From: Cocos nucifera
Taxonomy: Eukaryota; Streptophyta; Magnoliopsida; Arecales; Arecaceae
Length of the DNA: 64,000 nt
Reading direction: 5' to 3'
Assembly: GCA_006176705.1 (NCBI GenBank)
Contig: QRFJ01000295.1
Span: 1,093,001 to 1,157,000 of the forward strand
Below, piece after piece: positions 15,477 to 28,600 of this stretch (positions are counted from its first letter, which is position 1; each line of letters starts with the position of its first letter). Below the pieces are notes generated by a model. It was not told the origin of the DNA. It saw nothing but the letters and a program-made list of their open reading frames with translations, and did no database searches. A program made the translations under genes and the position numbers.

Positions 15477-15817
15477 GATACTGACCAATTTTGTAGAAGA
15501 TGTCTCTCTGATGAGGTTCAAGCTGCTTGGTTTTCTGTTGATAAGTCTTTTTAACTTGTAGTTTCACATGCTGGCAGTCATTTACCCAATTGATCCTTCT
15601 TCTTCCTTTTTTTTTTTTTTTTTTTCCGGTTGGGGGAGATTGGTTTTCCTTTGGGAAAATTGTTTTGAGGGCACTTTAGAGGAGAGGACGTTCAGAGAGA
15701 GAGCTGGGGCGGGGAAACAAGCCACCAGATTCATTTATGTATAGATCCATTTCCATTATCAATAAAAAGAAAGTAAAGCTTGCCATTTTTCCCATGTTGC
15801 TCTGTCGGTGAACAGCT
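15477..15817 (+). promoter_or_regulatory. 3' UTR and polyadenylation region of the BRWD-like gene
   Basis: Follows the TAG at 15474-15476. It contains a T-rich run at about 15608-15625 and AATAAA at 15761-15766, a plausible polyadenylation signal. The first 70-bp direct repeat begins at 15818. Confidence 0.6.
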
Positions 15818-15887
15818 CTGATATGTGCGTGGATGTGCTTTTTCTCTCCATTCTTTGGGGTCTCTCCTGGAGTCCATGTGATATCTT
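15818..15887. repeat. Left copy of a 70-bp direct repeat bracketing a chimeric insertion
   Basis: Runs from ctgatatgtgcg to gtgatatctt and matches 17789-17858 at all but about three positions. The sequence is continuous with the host 3' flank here, so this is probably the original copy. Confidence 0.85.
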
Positions 15888-15962
15888 CATAATATTAAAA
15901 TCAAGCATATTCACTATTTCAATTGCGTATACCAGCAATTCTGTTCTTGACGCTACATCCTA

Positions 15963-16733
15963 ATGATTCTAGGTTGGAACACACGGGGAACTGGTAAATT
16001 AAAAAAGAAACGAGCTATCAGAGAGATACAATCAAAAGATCGAAGTGCACAATAGCATGCCTACAAGAAACCAAGCAAGACCGAACGGACCAAAATTTAC
16101 AAAGATCAATTTGTGGTGCACATCTTGAAGGCAGGGAATCCAAAGATGCTTTGGGCGTAGCCGGAGGTCTGCTCTCCTGCTGGGATCTTGCAGCGCATGA
16201 TGGCCGTCTCCTTAATAAAGAAAATTACTCGCAGACTATCAAACTTACATGCAAGTCATCTGGGTTTTCGTGGATGCTCTCAAATGTCTATGGCCCTCAC
16301 AATCAGCATGAACGTCAGCTGTTCCTTTCTGAGCTCAATACTCTAATAAGAAACTACACTCTCCCATGGGTCTTAATAGGAGAATTTAACGTCACTCGAT
16401 TCCACTCTGAGCGCAAGGGAGCCGCTACCTCAACCAAACCATCCAATATCTTCAACAATTTCATTAATTCCCAAGCGTTGCTTGAAATAAGTCTTTCTAA
16501 CAAAAGATTTACTTGGTCTAACTTCAGGGAGGAACCCTCACTAGCAACATTGGACCGTTGCTTCGTTTGCATTGACTGGCAACACCGATTCCCATCTGTC
16601 CAGACCTACATCAGATCATACCCCAATCTTGTTGCAAATTGAATCAGGTAAGTCTAATGTTTGCAAACCTTTCGGATTCGAAAATTTTTGGTTTTCAATC
16701 CCAGGTTACGAGGAAAACATCCACTCATGGTGA
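15963..16733 (+). mobile_element. LINE fragment: APE-type endonuclease, truncated and broken
   Basis: Starts with MILGWNTRGTGKLKKKRAI, the usual N-terminus of a plant LINE endonuclease. It continues in two frames: stops and a frameshift lie around 16050-16140, then an open stretch at 16151-16642. Landmarks include GLLSCWD, SNVYGPHN, LIGEFNVTRF (normally GDFN) and FTWSN followed by LDRC. It breaks off at about 16733, where Copia sequence begins, so there is no reverse transcriptase. It is a dead fragment. Confidence 0.8.
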
Positions 16734-16734
16734 G

Positions 16735-17795
16735 ATCGATGTTCGCCATTGCCAGCTTGTTTTTTTCTCATATTGCTCATCCGTCATCTCATGTGGTTTG
16801 CGTTTGTTTCCTTATAAAGTAACTTCACAATCATCTTTAATTAATACCGTTTGCATCTTCATCTTTCAGAGTGCAAAGTTTGATCCATCAAACTTCGGTA
16901 TCTCATACTTGGTTGTCGTCGTCTTGTCCACCATTGTTTCAAGAAATCAAACCAATTACAAAAGATTTTTTTGGCTCTGATACTAAATTGAAAGAATCAA
17001 TCGGGATAACCGAGTACACCTCGATCCACACGGCACACAAGTACAGCGAAAAAATCATTTGTAGAGGAAAAATTTGATAATCGAGCACACCTCGATCCAC
17101 ACGGCACACAAGCACAGCGAAAAGATCGTTTTGTAGAGGAAAAATTTTGAACAAATGTAGAACGCAAAAGATGGAGATAATTATGCAATAAAATAAAATA
17201 AAAAAAGCACACCACATTTATGTGGTTCGGCCTCTTAACTTGGCTTGCGTCCGCGGTCAAGATCTCCTCGACGTTCCGTCTTTTATTCCACGGCACAAAA
17301 GAGTACAAAATTATAGGAGAAAAATAATAAAGAGACTCTCTTTACAAAGAAAAGATCTCTGGTCTCACAAAACTCTACAATTTTTTTTAGACTCTCCTTG
17401 CTCTCTGGATGCACACATATGCTACTTTCACCACACACACGCTTCACAGCACCTCACCCCTTTAAATATGATGAGAATTCTCTTTTCAGCAGTTCACAGA
17501 AATCCTGACAGGATTTATTCTCCTAATACGAGTCGAACATGTTCTTGATAGAGTCTTAGAATATTTTCCAACTTTCAGATCATGACTGCAATCCTTCCTG
17601 ACCGCTAGATCTTATGGTCCATACACAAATCCCATAGACCTCTTGGATTAGTCACAATCCAAGTCCAAATAGAAAATTCTATCATGTCTGTTCGCACCCA
17701 TCAAGCCGGCTCTCTCGGAAGTCGAGCCGATTAGGCTGTGTCCAATCCAAAATCCTATTTTTGTCTAACTGAGTTGGCCCGACTACTACTGATAT
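16735..17795 (-). mobile_element. Truncated Copia: gag start, primer-binding site and 5' LTR
   Basis: Collinear with 29030-30085 of the Copia at 20303-30209. It holds the gag N-terminal coding part (about 16735-16975, minus), a primer-binding site reading TAGTATCAGAGCC on the minus strand (16973-16985, initiator-Met tRNA type), and an LTR starting at 16989 (tgaaagaatc). The LTR breaks off at about 17789-17795, where its own ctgatat merges with the host repeat ctgatatgtgc. The outer end of the LTR, all of pol and the 3' LTR are missing. Confidence 0.85.
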
Positions 17796-17858
17796 GTGCA
17801 TGGATGTGCTTTTTCTCTCCATTCTTTGGGGTCTCTCTTGGAGCCCATGTGATATCTT
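17789..17858. repeat. Right copy of the 70-bp direct repeat
   Basis: Matches 15818-15887. Its first seven bases (ctgatat) also occur at this point in intact LTR copies (near 21141), so the junction has microhomology. Confidence 0.85.
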
Positions 17859-18190
17859 GGAAGAATATCATAATTTTTATGACATCTATTCATAGAAATT
17901 ATGATATCTTGAAAGGATGTTATAATTTTTATGAATGGATGTTATAATTTTTGTATAAAAATATCATAATATGGTATGAAAAAATAGAAAAAAATTAATA
18001 AATACGTATGAAAACATTCTTATATTTATTTATAAAAATTATGATATTTTTAATAAAATACTATTTTTTCTATAAAAATATAATAATTTTTATAAAAAAA
18101 ATATTATAATTTTTATAAATAAATATTATAATTTTTAAAAAATAATATTTTTATTATTTAAAATTTTTAATGTCGTAAGGTGTTAAATGT
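17859..18190. other. AT-rich spacer with short degenerate repeats
   Basis: Very AT-rich. Variants of tataatttttatgaa and aaattatgatatctt recur several times in both orientations. No coding content. Confidence 0.7.
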
Positions 18191-18239
18191 ATGTTGAAAA
18201 ATATGGTTAAATTATTTCGTATATTTCTCGTCATTTCTT

Positions 18240-18600
18240 TTTACACCGCACGTTACTCCCACCCGATACGACGCTGCCTTCCAGCCCGCTGCGCGCTTCG
18301 CCCGCCTCCGCCGTGTTGCCGCACGGACATACTCCAAGCTCGACCTTCCCTCCGCTGCTGCCGCCACCCTCGCCCTCGATCTCGTCCCCTTCGTCGTCAC
18401 CCGCACTGCACTGTTCTCTTTTCCATAGCCGCACAGAAACTGCAGCACTCTCCGCCCTCTGCTCCTCTTGGTCGCCATGCTCTTTAGCCTTCGCCATGGC
18501 TCTGAAGCAACTCCGTGGCTTGTTGAAGGATTTAACGCAGATATCCAAGCACTTTGAGAGCTCTCTTTTTCATGGGCAAAGTCGCTCCATGGAAATATGA
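18240..18600 (+). other. GC-rich island with a possible unrecognised short 5' exon
   Basis: An abrupt GC-rich block between AT-rich flanks. An open frame runs from 18313. A plausible internal start at 18496 would give a 34-residue peptide, MALKQLRGLLKDLTQISKHF and onward, ending SRSMEI. It is basic and amphipathic and looks like an organelle-targeting N-terminus. No downstream exon was found and the frame closes at 18600. It could be a first exon, a broken gene or a transduplicated fragment. I do not recognise the family. Confidence 0.3.
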
Positions 18601-19664
18601 GCTAGGCTCACAAGCTGTTCGAACAAATCTTCATGTGGAACCTTACGATGGGAGAATGGAGATGCTTCTCCTGGCTCCGTACCGTCTAATGCCATCTTTC
18701 TTTATACTCAGATGGTGTAGTGGAAGAGCGAAGCGAATCCGAGAAGATGATTGAAAACCAAACCAGAACGACAACAAATTAACTACAAAAATACCAAATC
18801 CAACCAAACGGAGAGGAAAAAACCAATCAAGCAATTAGTGAATCCATACCAATAATTGTGGTATCGATTGAAGGCCAGGTTTACCAAAAAAGAGAAGCGA
18901 AGAATGAATACCATAAAAGAGGAGTCTTTTGTCTTTGAAGGGATGAGAGAGAGATAATGAGAAGAAGAATAGCAGGCAACAAATGACGGGAGGAATGGAC
19001 GAGGTGGGGAAATTATGGGGAGAGAAGGCGCAACCTGAACCCAGAGTCCCCATGGGAAGGCATGTTGAGCTCTCTCTCTCTCTCTCTCTCTCTCTCGGGG
19101 TGTGTTTGGTTAGCCTAAAATTGGTCAAAATCCATAGCCTCCCTTGGCACTTGGAATGAGAAGCAGCAGCACTCCAGGTAAGAAAGAAGAGAAACCATCT
19201 AAACTTCTCATAGATTATCTGACCTCTTCAGGAAATTCCATAATTTATGCACATTGTTGTAGCTCGACGCTAGTAGATTATTAGGATACTTTTTCTGTAG
19301 TTTCCGTTGACTTTATGTTAGCATCTTCACCATAGACTCTCCATGCTGAAACACTCAAAACTGGTTTAAGTCTTGTGGCTCGTATGTTTTCCAAGTAGCT
19401 TATCAATTTATGCATATATGGCATCAGAAACTAATTACGTTCAAGCAAGTTACACCAAACAAGATTGATTGATCATGTTCTGGGAACATAAAAAGCCCCA
19501 TTGTTCACTGAAAAAGGCACTAAAACTCAGTACTGAAATCACTTTCATCTAGCCAAAAAAGTACTACCTGAGACGACCTTGTATATGTGATTAGCAAGTT
19601 CCTAACAGGAGGGCTATCATCATTCTTGTTTCTCAGAAAACTAATGGTAGAAGTACCAACTTCA
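18601..19664. other. Spacer and 3' flank of the RPB9 gene
   Basis: Holds a CT microsatellite at about 19069-19098. The stretch just below 19665 is expected to be the RPB9 3' UTR on the minus strand. No other gene was recognised. Confidence 0.5.
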
Positions 19665-22600
19665 TCAATCTCTCCATCTATGGCCACAGCTTGGGTTGCA
19701 GCAGACAAAGAACAGAGTCATACCTTCCTCTCCCCTGCTAGTAGCCTGCAAAATTTTATGTTTACTACATACGAGTGCATCTCAAATGAAAGACATTTGC
19801 AAAAATTCATTGGTATCATCCAACAAGAAAAAATTTGCGCTATATTTATTGAGTACTGAATGCAGGTAGAAGTATAAGCTTACTATCATACTATACATAA
19901 TATGATGAAAACAATAAAACCATTCTACCGGGTCATCTGACAGACTTCCTCTTTGACAAAGATTTGAGAATGTACAGGCATTGCTAATAATACTTGCCAA
20001 GAGAATGTTCTATTTTCCTCTCAATGTGTTGACTCACTGTTAGTCTTATTCGTGGTTGATCCATGCTTGGTCAGTGACACTCAAACCACTTTCAGAGAAT
20101 AGAACAGCAATAAAAGATTAAGAACTGAAATTAATCTCACCTTGATGTCCAAACTGATTGAGGCTGGCTCTTCTAATTGCTATCTTAACATTACACCCAC
20201 CAATTTGAGTGTCTATAAATGAACTTTGAAGGTTCTTTAGTGCTTTTTAACTCACCCTGATGAGTACCAGAAAAGTAGTAACTTGCCCAGGGATGACATC
20301 TTTGAAAGAATCGATCATGGGAGAACCGAGCACATCTCGATCCACACGACATACAAGCATAGTGAAAAGATAATTTTGTAGATAAAAGATTTTAAACAAA
20401 CGTATAATACAAAAGGTGGAGATAATTGAGCAATAAAATAAAAGAAAAAGAAGCATACCAGATTTACATGGTTCGGCCTCTTAACTTGGCTTATGTCCAC
20501 GGGCAAGACCTTCTCTACGTTTCGTCTATTATTTCACGGCACAAAAAAGTACAAAATTATAGGAGAAAAATAATATAGAGACTCTTTACAAAGAAAAGAT
20601 CTCTCTTTAATTCTCTCAAAAAAGACCTCACAAAGCTCTCTATAATTTACTTTGGACCCTCTCTGGACTCTCCCTGCTCTCTGGATGCACACACGCGATA
20701 CTTTTACCATACACACGCTTCATAGCACCTCGGCCCTTTAAATAGAATGAGAATCCTCTTTTCAGCAGTTCACAGGAGTCCTGATAGGATTTATTCTCCT
20801 AATACGAGTCGAACATGTCCTTGATGGAGTCTTAGAATGTTTTCCAACTTTTAGATCATGACCGCAACCCTCTCTGGCCGCTAGATATTATGGTCCACGC
20901 ACAAATCTCGTAGTCTCCTTGGATTAGTCACAACTCGAGTCCAAACAGAAAACCCCATCATGTCTGTTCACACCCGTTGAGCCGATTCGGTTGCGTCCAG
21001 CTCGAAACCCAGTTTCTGTCTGACTGAGACAGCTAGTTCGATTGTGGTTCGAGATCGGACAGCTAGTTCGGTTGTGGTTCGAGTCGGCTCGAACTCGAAC
21101 CAAACCGGCTCGACTGCGTGCCAAAGCTGGCCCGGCTGCTACTGATATGGATTCGTATCTTCTCCGTCTTGACTCCGTTTGGACTGTTCTTGGGCTCGTT
21201 GGACTCTATTCGTCGTCTTGGATCTTGTTATGGGCTGAGTCCCTATATTTTTTGTTTATTCTTCATATGAACTTCAATCTATCAATTCTTCCACTTGAAG
21301 GCATATGCCGAACTCCAAAGAACGTTATCCCTGGAGGCCTTGCCAACCTCCCACTCTTCACGTAGCTCCAAGATCGAGAGAAGCTTTGCTCCAGTTAAAC
21401 TTCTCTCAGATCATAGGTTTTGTTGGTGTAGAATCTGATCGTTGCCGGACCCAGCTGGAGTGGAGGTGGACGAGGTCGCCGTCGGAGACCTGCAAAATAA
21501 AGTCCCATCCGGAGCTGATGGGGGGTGGCTCCGGTAGGATCCTCTGACGATCAAGTCAGTTCTGGCCAACAGAAATGGAGTGCTCAGGAATGAGTTCCGC
21601 AGAGCTTAGAGAAGGAGAGGAGAGTTTAGAGCCTAGAGTTAACATATCTGGAGGATCCTTTTTATAGGCGGAGCTTGATGGTGACAGCTGCAGCTGCTTG
21701 GTGATGGGCCGCTCGAGGCTACACCAGGTTTAATGCGGAGAGGATGGTATCATCGGGCCGATAGTGACCACCATACCGTTCGATAGTGGTAGACTGCTCG
21801 AGATCTGACGGAGTCAGTCACGAAGGGGGGCACCGCCTGTGGCAGACTGATGGTGATCGTTCGTCTAGATTTAATGGCCGTAGCTCTGAGAAAGCGAACG
21901 TCGGTTGATGGACCTCGGCATATATCGATTCCAAAAAAGTTCGGACTCCTGAAGGAAAAGCTCGAAAGGAGTTCGGCTCCCGTAGGCGTCTGACTAGAGA
22001 AGTGCAGCTAAGGCTCGATCGCTAGGGAGTTCGGAAGGAGCTCGACGGCTGAGGAGTCCGGACGATCGAAGAAGATGTTTGGAAGGAGTCTGGCTCCTGA
22101 AGAAGTCCGATCGAAGGAGAAGCTTGGAGGAAGTTTAGCTCCCACAGGCGTCTGGTTGGAAGAGCGCGGAGGGAGTTCGACTCTCGCGGGAGTCCGACTG
22201 AAGCTCGGCTGCTGAGAAGTTCGGTCGGATGAAGGGGTTCGACTGAGACCCGTCCGTTGAAGCTCTTCCATGGCTATCGGCCGCATTAGGCTGAGCATCA
22301 AACTAGACTTCGGCATGAGCGGGGTTTATCCCCAACAATAGTCCTCCCATTTTCGAGTTTAAAACTCGAAGGAAAGGAGTGCAGAAAAGACGACTGTCGA
22401 AGTCCTCTTCTGGGCTCCATGCTGGTTCAGGTCGAAGCTCGGAAGGGTGATCTCATCTCCAGACAAAATTGATGTTGAAGTTGAAGCCCAAGAAAGATCT
22501 CATCTCCAGCCGAGGTTGAAGTAGATCTCGTCTCCTACGGTCGAGGTCGGAGGTCGAGCTCCTCGAACGCGATATTATCTCTAGTAGCTGAGGCTGACTC

Positions 22601-25600
22601 GGGGGAGATCTCCTCTCCTGCAGCCAAGGTTAATACGGACGCTCGGGAGAGATCTGATCTCTAATCGAGGTTGACGCGGTTGCTCGAGAGAGATCTTATC
22701 TTTGAGCGAGGTTGCTCCGATCTTATCTTTGGTCGAGGTTGTCTCGATCGCTCGGAAAAGATCTTATCTCTCGCCGAGGTTGGCTCAGTCGCTCGGGAGA
22801 GATCTTATATCTGGCTGAGGTTGGCTCGGGCGCTCGGGAGAGATCTTAATCTCCTGCAGTCGAGGTTGCCTCGGGGGAGATCTTATCTCCTGCGGTCGAG
22901 GTTGATGCGGGCCCTCGGGGGAGATCTTATCTCCTGCAATTGAGGTTGCCTCGGAAAAGATCTTATCTTCTACAGCCAAGGTTGGCCCGGACCCTTACGG
23001 GAGATCTTATCTCCTGCGGTCGAGGTTGCCTCGGAGGAGAGATCTTATCCCCTCGAGATTGACGCAAACGCTCGGGAGAGATCTTATCTCCTGCAGCCGA
23101 GGTCGGCCCGACCCTCAGGGGAGATCTTATCTCCTACGGTCGAGGTTGCCTTGAGGGAGATCTTATCTCCTGCGGTCGAGGTTGATGCGGATGCTCGGGA
23201 GAGATCTTATCTCCTGCAATCGAGGTTGCCTCAGAGATCTTATCTCCTACAGCTGAGGTTGGCCCGGACCCTTAAGGGAGATCTTATCTCTTATGGCTGA
23301 GGTTACCTCGGAGGAGATCTTATCTCCTACGACCGAGATTGATGTGGACGCTCGGAGGAGATCTTATCTCCTACCATCGAGGTCGGCCCAGACCCTCAGG
23401 GGAGATCTTATCTCCTACGGCCGAGGTTGCCTCGAGAGAGATCTTATCTCCTGCGGTCAAGGTTGATGCAGACGCTTGGAGAAGATCTATCTCCTGCAAC
23501 CGAGGTTGCCTCGGGGAGAGATCTTATCTCCTGCAGTCGAGGTTGGCTCGGACCCTCAGGGGTGATCTTATCTCCTGCGGTCAAGGTTGCCTCGGGGGAG
23601 ATCTTATCTCCTACGACCAAGGTTGCCTCGGGGGAGATCTTATCTCTTGCAATCGAGGTTGGCCCGGACCCTCAGGGAAGATCTTATCTCCTACAGCGAG
23701 GTTGCCTCAGGAGAGATCTTATCTCCTACGGCCGAGGTTAACGTAGGCGCTCGGAGGATATCTTATCTCCTACAGTCGAGGTCGGTCCGAACCCTCATGG
23801 GAGATCTTATCTCCTACGGTCGAGGTTGCCTCGAGGGAGATCTTATCTCCTATGGCCGAGGTTGATGCGGACGCTCGGGGGAGATCTTATCTCCTGCAAC
23901 CGAGGTTGCCTCGGGGGAGATCTTATCTCCTGCAGTCGAGGTTGGCCCGGACCCTCAGGGGAGATCTTATTCCATCTCCTGTAAAGCCTTCTAGGGGAGA
24001 ACTTCTACTCTCTGTTTTTTCTTCCTAAGGGCGATTGGTATGCTAGGCTAAATGCTCTTTCTTAAAACCAATTCCTGACATCCTCATGGCGGATTTGCTG
24101 GCAAAGTCTCCATCGGAAGCTGTCGCACGGCCTGCATCATCTCAGCGAGGCCACGAACCTACTAGACCAGCAGATTGAACTGCTCTACATCTATGGTGGC
24201 TTCAGATGGAACCTAGGCTATCGGGGTTGAAACGGAAGCAGATGGACCTGGCACGGAGGCCACCGATCGCCGAGTCGAAGCTCTCTTGAGAGACATTTTC
24301 TTTTCGGAAAAGAACTCTAGAAAGAAAAGAGGGAGATCTCTAGAGAGAGATCATCGCTGAGCACTCCTTTAAGAATAAGAAAACCTTGGAGGTTCGGATC
24401 CTCCTTCTAGCGCCAATTTGTTGGTGCAGAATTTGATCATCGTTGGACCCAACTGGAGTGGAGGTGGACGAGGTCGCCGTCGGAGATCTGCAAAACAAAG
24501 TTCCATCCGGAGCTGGTGGGGGTGGCTCCGGTAGGATCCTCCGATGATCAAATCAGCTTTGGTCAACAGAAATGGAGTGCTCAGGAATGAGTTTCATAGA
24601 GCTTAGAGAATGAGAGGAGAGCTTAGAGCATAAAGTTAGCGTATCTGGAGGGTCCTTTTTATAGGCGAAGCTTGATGGTGATAGCTGCAGCTATTTGGTG
24701 GCGGGCCACTCGAGGCTGCATCGGATTTAATGCGGAGAGGATGGTATCGTCAGGCCGATAGTGACAGCCATACCATCCGATAGTGGTGGACTGCTCGAGG
24801 TCTGACAGAGTCAGTCACGGAGGGGGGCACCGTCTGTAGCGTCACCTATGGCAGACTGATGATGACCGTTCGTCCAGATTTAATGGCCGTAGCTCTGAGA
24901 AAGCGAACGTCGATTGGTGGATCTCGGCATATATCGATTCCAAAGGAGTTTGAATTCCTGAAGGAGAAGCTTGGAAGGAGTTCGGCTCCCTTAGGCGTCT
25001 GGGTGGAGGAATGCGGCTAAGGCTCAGTCGCTAGAAAGTTTAGAAGAAGCTCGACCGCTGAGAAGTCCGGACGGCCGAAGGGGATGTCTGGGAGGAGTCC
25101 GGCTCCTGAAGAAGTCCGACCGAAGGAAAAGCTTGGAGGGAGTTCAGCTCCTGTAGGCGTTTGGCTGGAAGAGCGCGAAGGAAGTTCGACTTTCACGGGA
25201 GTCCAACTGAAGCTCGGCTGCTGAGGAGTTCGACCGGATGAAGGAGTTCGACTGAGACCCATCCGCTGAAGCTCTTCCATAGCTATCGGTCGCATTAATC
25301 TGAGCATCGAACTGGACTTCGGCAGGAGTGAGATTTATCCCCAACAGGTTTGTTAACACATCTGCTGGATTTGCATCAGTATGAACCTTTGTCAGTGAGA
25401 TTAGACCATCATTCATCACATCTCTCACAAAGTGATAACGAATATCGATATGCTTCGTCCGAGAGTGAAACGCCAGATTTTTCACCAAGTGCAATGCACT
25501 TTAACTATCACAACTCATCCCAATCATATCTTGCTTCACCTTGAATTCTCCAAGAAACCTCTTGAGCCAGATAGCTTCTTTACATGCATGTGCCACTGCA

Positions 25601-28600
25601 ATGTACTCCACTTCTATCGTTGATAATGCCATCACTGATTGAAGCTTAGATTCTCAGCTAATAGCACTACTGCCCAGGGAGAACACATAACCTGTGGTAG
25701 ATCTCCTCTTGTCCCGATCTTCTACAAAATCATAATCCACATATCCAATGCACTCTAAACCCACAGAACTGTAACAGAGTGAATAATCAGTAGTCCCCTT
25801 TAGATATCGGAGGATCCACTTTATTGTTGTCCAATGGTCGCTACCTGGATTTGCCATATACCGGCTCACAACTCCCACTGCTTGTGCAATGTTCGGTCTT
25901 GTGCATACCATGGCAAATATAAGGCTCCCTACTGCTAGTGAATATGGTACCCAGGCCATGTTAGCCTTTTCTGCTTCCATGCTGGGTGATTGCTCAACCG
26001 ATAGTTTTAATTGAATAGGAAACGGGGTAGTCACCGGCTTTGCATTTTGCATGTTGAAGCACCGCAGAACCTTCTCCACATATCCCTTTTGTGAAAGCCA
26101 GACCTTCCTATCCTTTCTCTCCCGTAGCACCTTCATTCCGAGTATTTGGTTCATGGCTCCTAAGTCCTTCATCTTAAACTCTCCAGCCAACTGAGTTTTC
26201 AGATTTGATATTTGACTCTTGCTATTTCCTACGACCATCATATCATTAACATACAATAGCAAGACAGAAGCTTCCGTTATCATAACCGTAGAAATATCCA
26301 CAATGATCTGCCTCTAGTCGATCAAATTCTAAACTCATAATGAAGGAATCAAATTGCTTGTACCAACATCTTGGCACTTGTTTGAGACCGTACAACGATT
26401 TATTCAGCTGATAAACCAACTTCTCCTTGCTTTTTTCGAAAAAACCTTCAGGTTGTGCCATATAAATGTCTTCCTCCAAGTCACCATACAAGAATGTCGT
26501 CTTTACATCCATTTGTTCAAGTTCCAGATTCATGACTACCGCGATCGCCAAAATAACCCAAATAGTAGTCAGACAAACCACCGATGAGAAAATTTCATCA
26601 AAGTCAATTCCTGGCTTCTGAGCATATCTCTTCACCACCAAATGCGCTTTAAATCTCTCCACATTTCCATCTATATCTTTCTTCACCTTATAGACCCACC
26701 AAAATCTGATCGGACTCCTTTTCTTCGGTAAAACCACAAGCTCCCAAGTCTTGTTCTTTCGAAGTGACTCCATCTTCTCTTCCATAGCATAATGTCACTT
26801 TCCAGTATTTGTGGACTCACGAGCCTCTCTATATGAAGTTGGCTCATCCTCCTCCGCTAAAGCAACATAAGCACAAACATGGTTAGTAGAAGGAATGAAA
26901 GAAGTAACATAGTCGTCATACCTCGTAGGAGGTCTAATAACCCTCCTAGGTCTGTCGAACTCCGTTGGCAGCCCTTTCGGTGAGATAGTATCCTCGGATG
27001 ATTGCGGAGACTGTGCGCCTAGTTCATCATCAACTATCTCGTCATTTACTTGTGCTTGTTCCTCATCGCGTGCATCAAGAAACTCAATAGGAGTAATAGT
27101 ATCATCATCTTGCTTTTTCTTGGTGCCTTGAAAAGATTCTTCATTAAAATAACATCTTGACTAACAAAAATCTTGTGGATAGGAGGGTCTCACAAGCAAT
27201 ACCCCTTTACTCCTGTAGCTTAACCAAAAAAAATGCATCTCCAAGAGTTTTTATCCAATTTTGTCCTCCTCTCTTTTGATATCCATGCATATGCATTACA
27301 TTCAAAGATACGGAGATGGGAATAATTTACAGGTTTGCTGCTCCAAAGTTCTTCTGGAATATCCAACCCAAGTGATTTTGTTGGTGCTCGATTGATCAAA
27401 TAACAAGCTATGCTTGTAGCTTCTGCCCAAAATCTCTTGTCCAGTTTTGCGGTACTCAGCATACTTCAGACCCTCTCCATGAGTGTTCTATTAAACCTCT
27501 TGGCCACGCCATTTTGTTGCGGTGTCCTGAGAACTGTGAGGTGTCGTCGAATTTCATGCTCGCCACAAAACTCTTCAAATTCTTTGGAGCAATATTTTCC
27601 TCCATTATCTGAACGCAGGCACTTGATTTTCAAACCTTTTTTATTCTTTACTAGAGCCTTGGATTTCTTGAAGGTCTCAAAAATGTTGGACTTCCACTTT
27701 AGAATATATATCTAAGCCTTCCAAGAATAGTCATCAATAAAGAAAACGAAGTAAGAACATCCACTCAATGACTTATTAGGCGACTTTCAAGTATCTGAAT
27801 GGATAAGCTCAAGAAATTCCTTACTCCAATGCTGTAATAAAGAGAAAGAGAGTCTTTTTTGTTTACCATAGATGCAATTTTCACAAAATTCTAGTGATGC
27901 TGACTTGTATCCTATAAAAAGCTCCTTATTTGATAGTACTTGTAGCCCGCGCTCGCTCATATGTCTCAAACGACGATGCCAAACCATCGGGGATACCATC
28001 TTTGCACTTGCTACTGCTGCTTCTCCCACCTGAGTCTTGCCCATCAATTTATAAAGACCACATATCTGCTCTCCCTTAATCACCACCAAACATCCTTGGC
28101 ACACCTTCAGTTGATCTTTCTCTTCGATAAATTTTAAACCTTGCATACAAAGCTTTCCAAGTGATAGTATACTCTTGCGAAGTGCAGGAACATGGCGTAC
28201 ATTAGAAAACGTCCAGACTATACCATCGAATATCTTGATCCAAATATTTCTTACTCCAACCACAGGACACGTTGTATTGTTACCCAAATAGATAATTCCA
28301 CCATCCCATAGTTTGTATGTATGAAACCACTCCCTAAAAGGAGTCATGTGAAAAGATGCCCTCGAATCCAAGATCCAATGGTGTACAAGCTCGGATCTAT
28401 CTATTACCGTCAATGTGTCCCCGTCTTCCGAAGTGGCCGAACCAGCTTCACCTTCAGCAATATTACTTTGAAAGTTTCCTGATTCAGATTTTGCATCAAC
28501 TCTTCTAGCCCGACAATCTTTCCTCACATGCCCTGATTTTTCATAATTTCAGCATTTTACCTTCTTTTTATCCTTGGATTTAGATCTTGTCTTCCCTCGA

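Noticed and set aside
19520..19708. 62-codon minus-strand frame
   Set aside because: It is an out-of-frame shadow overlapping RPB9 exon 4.
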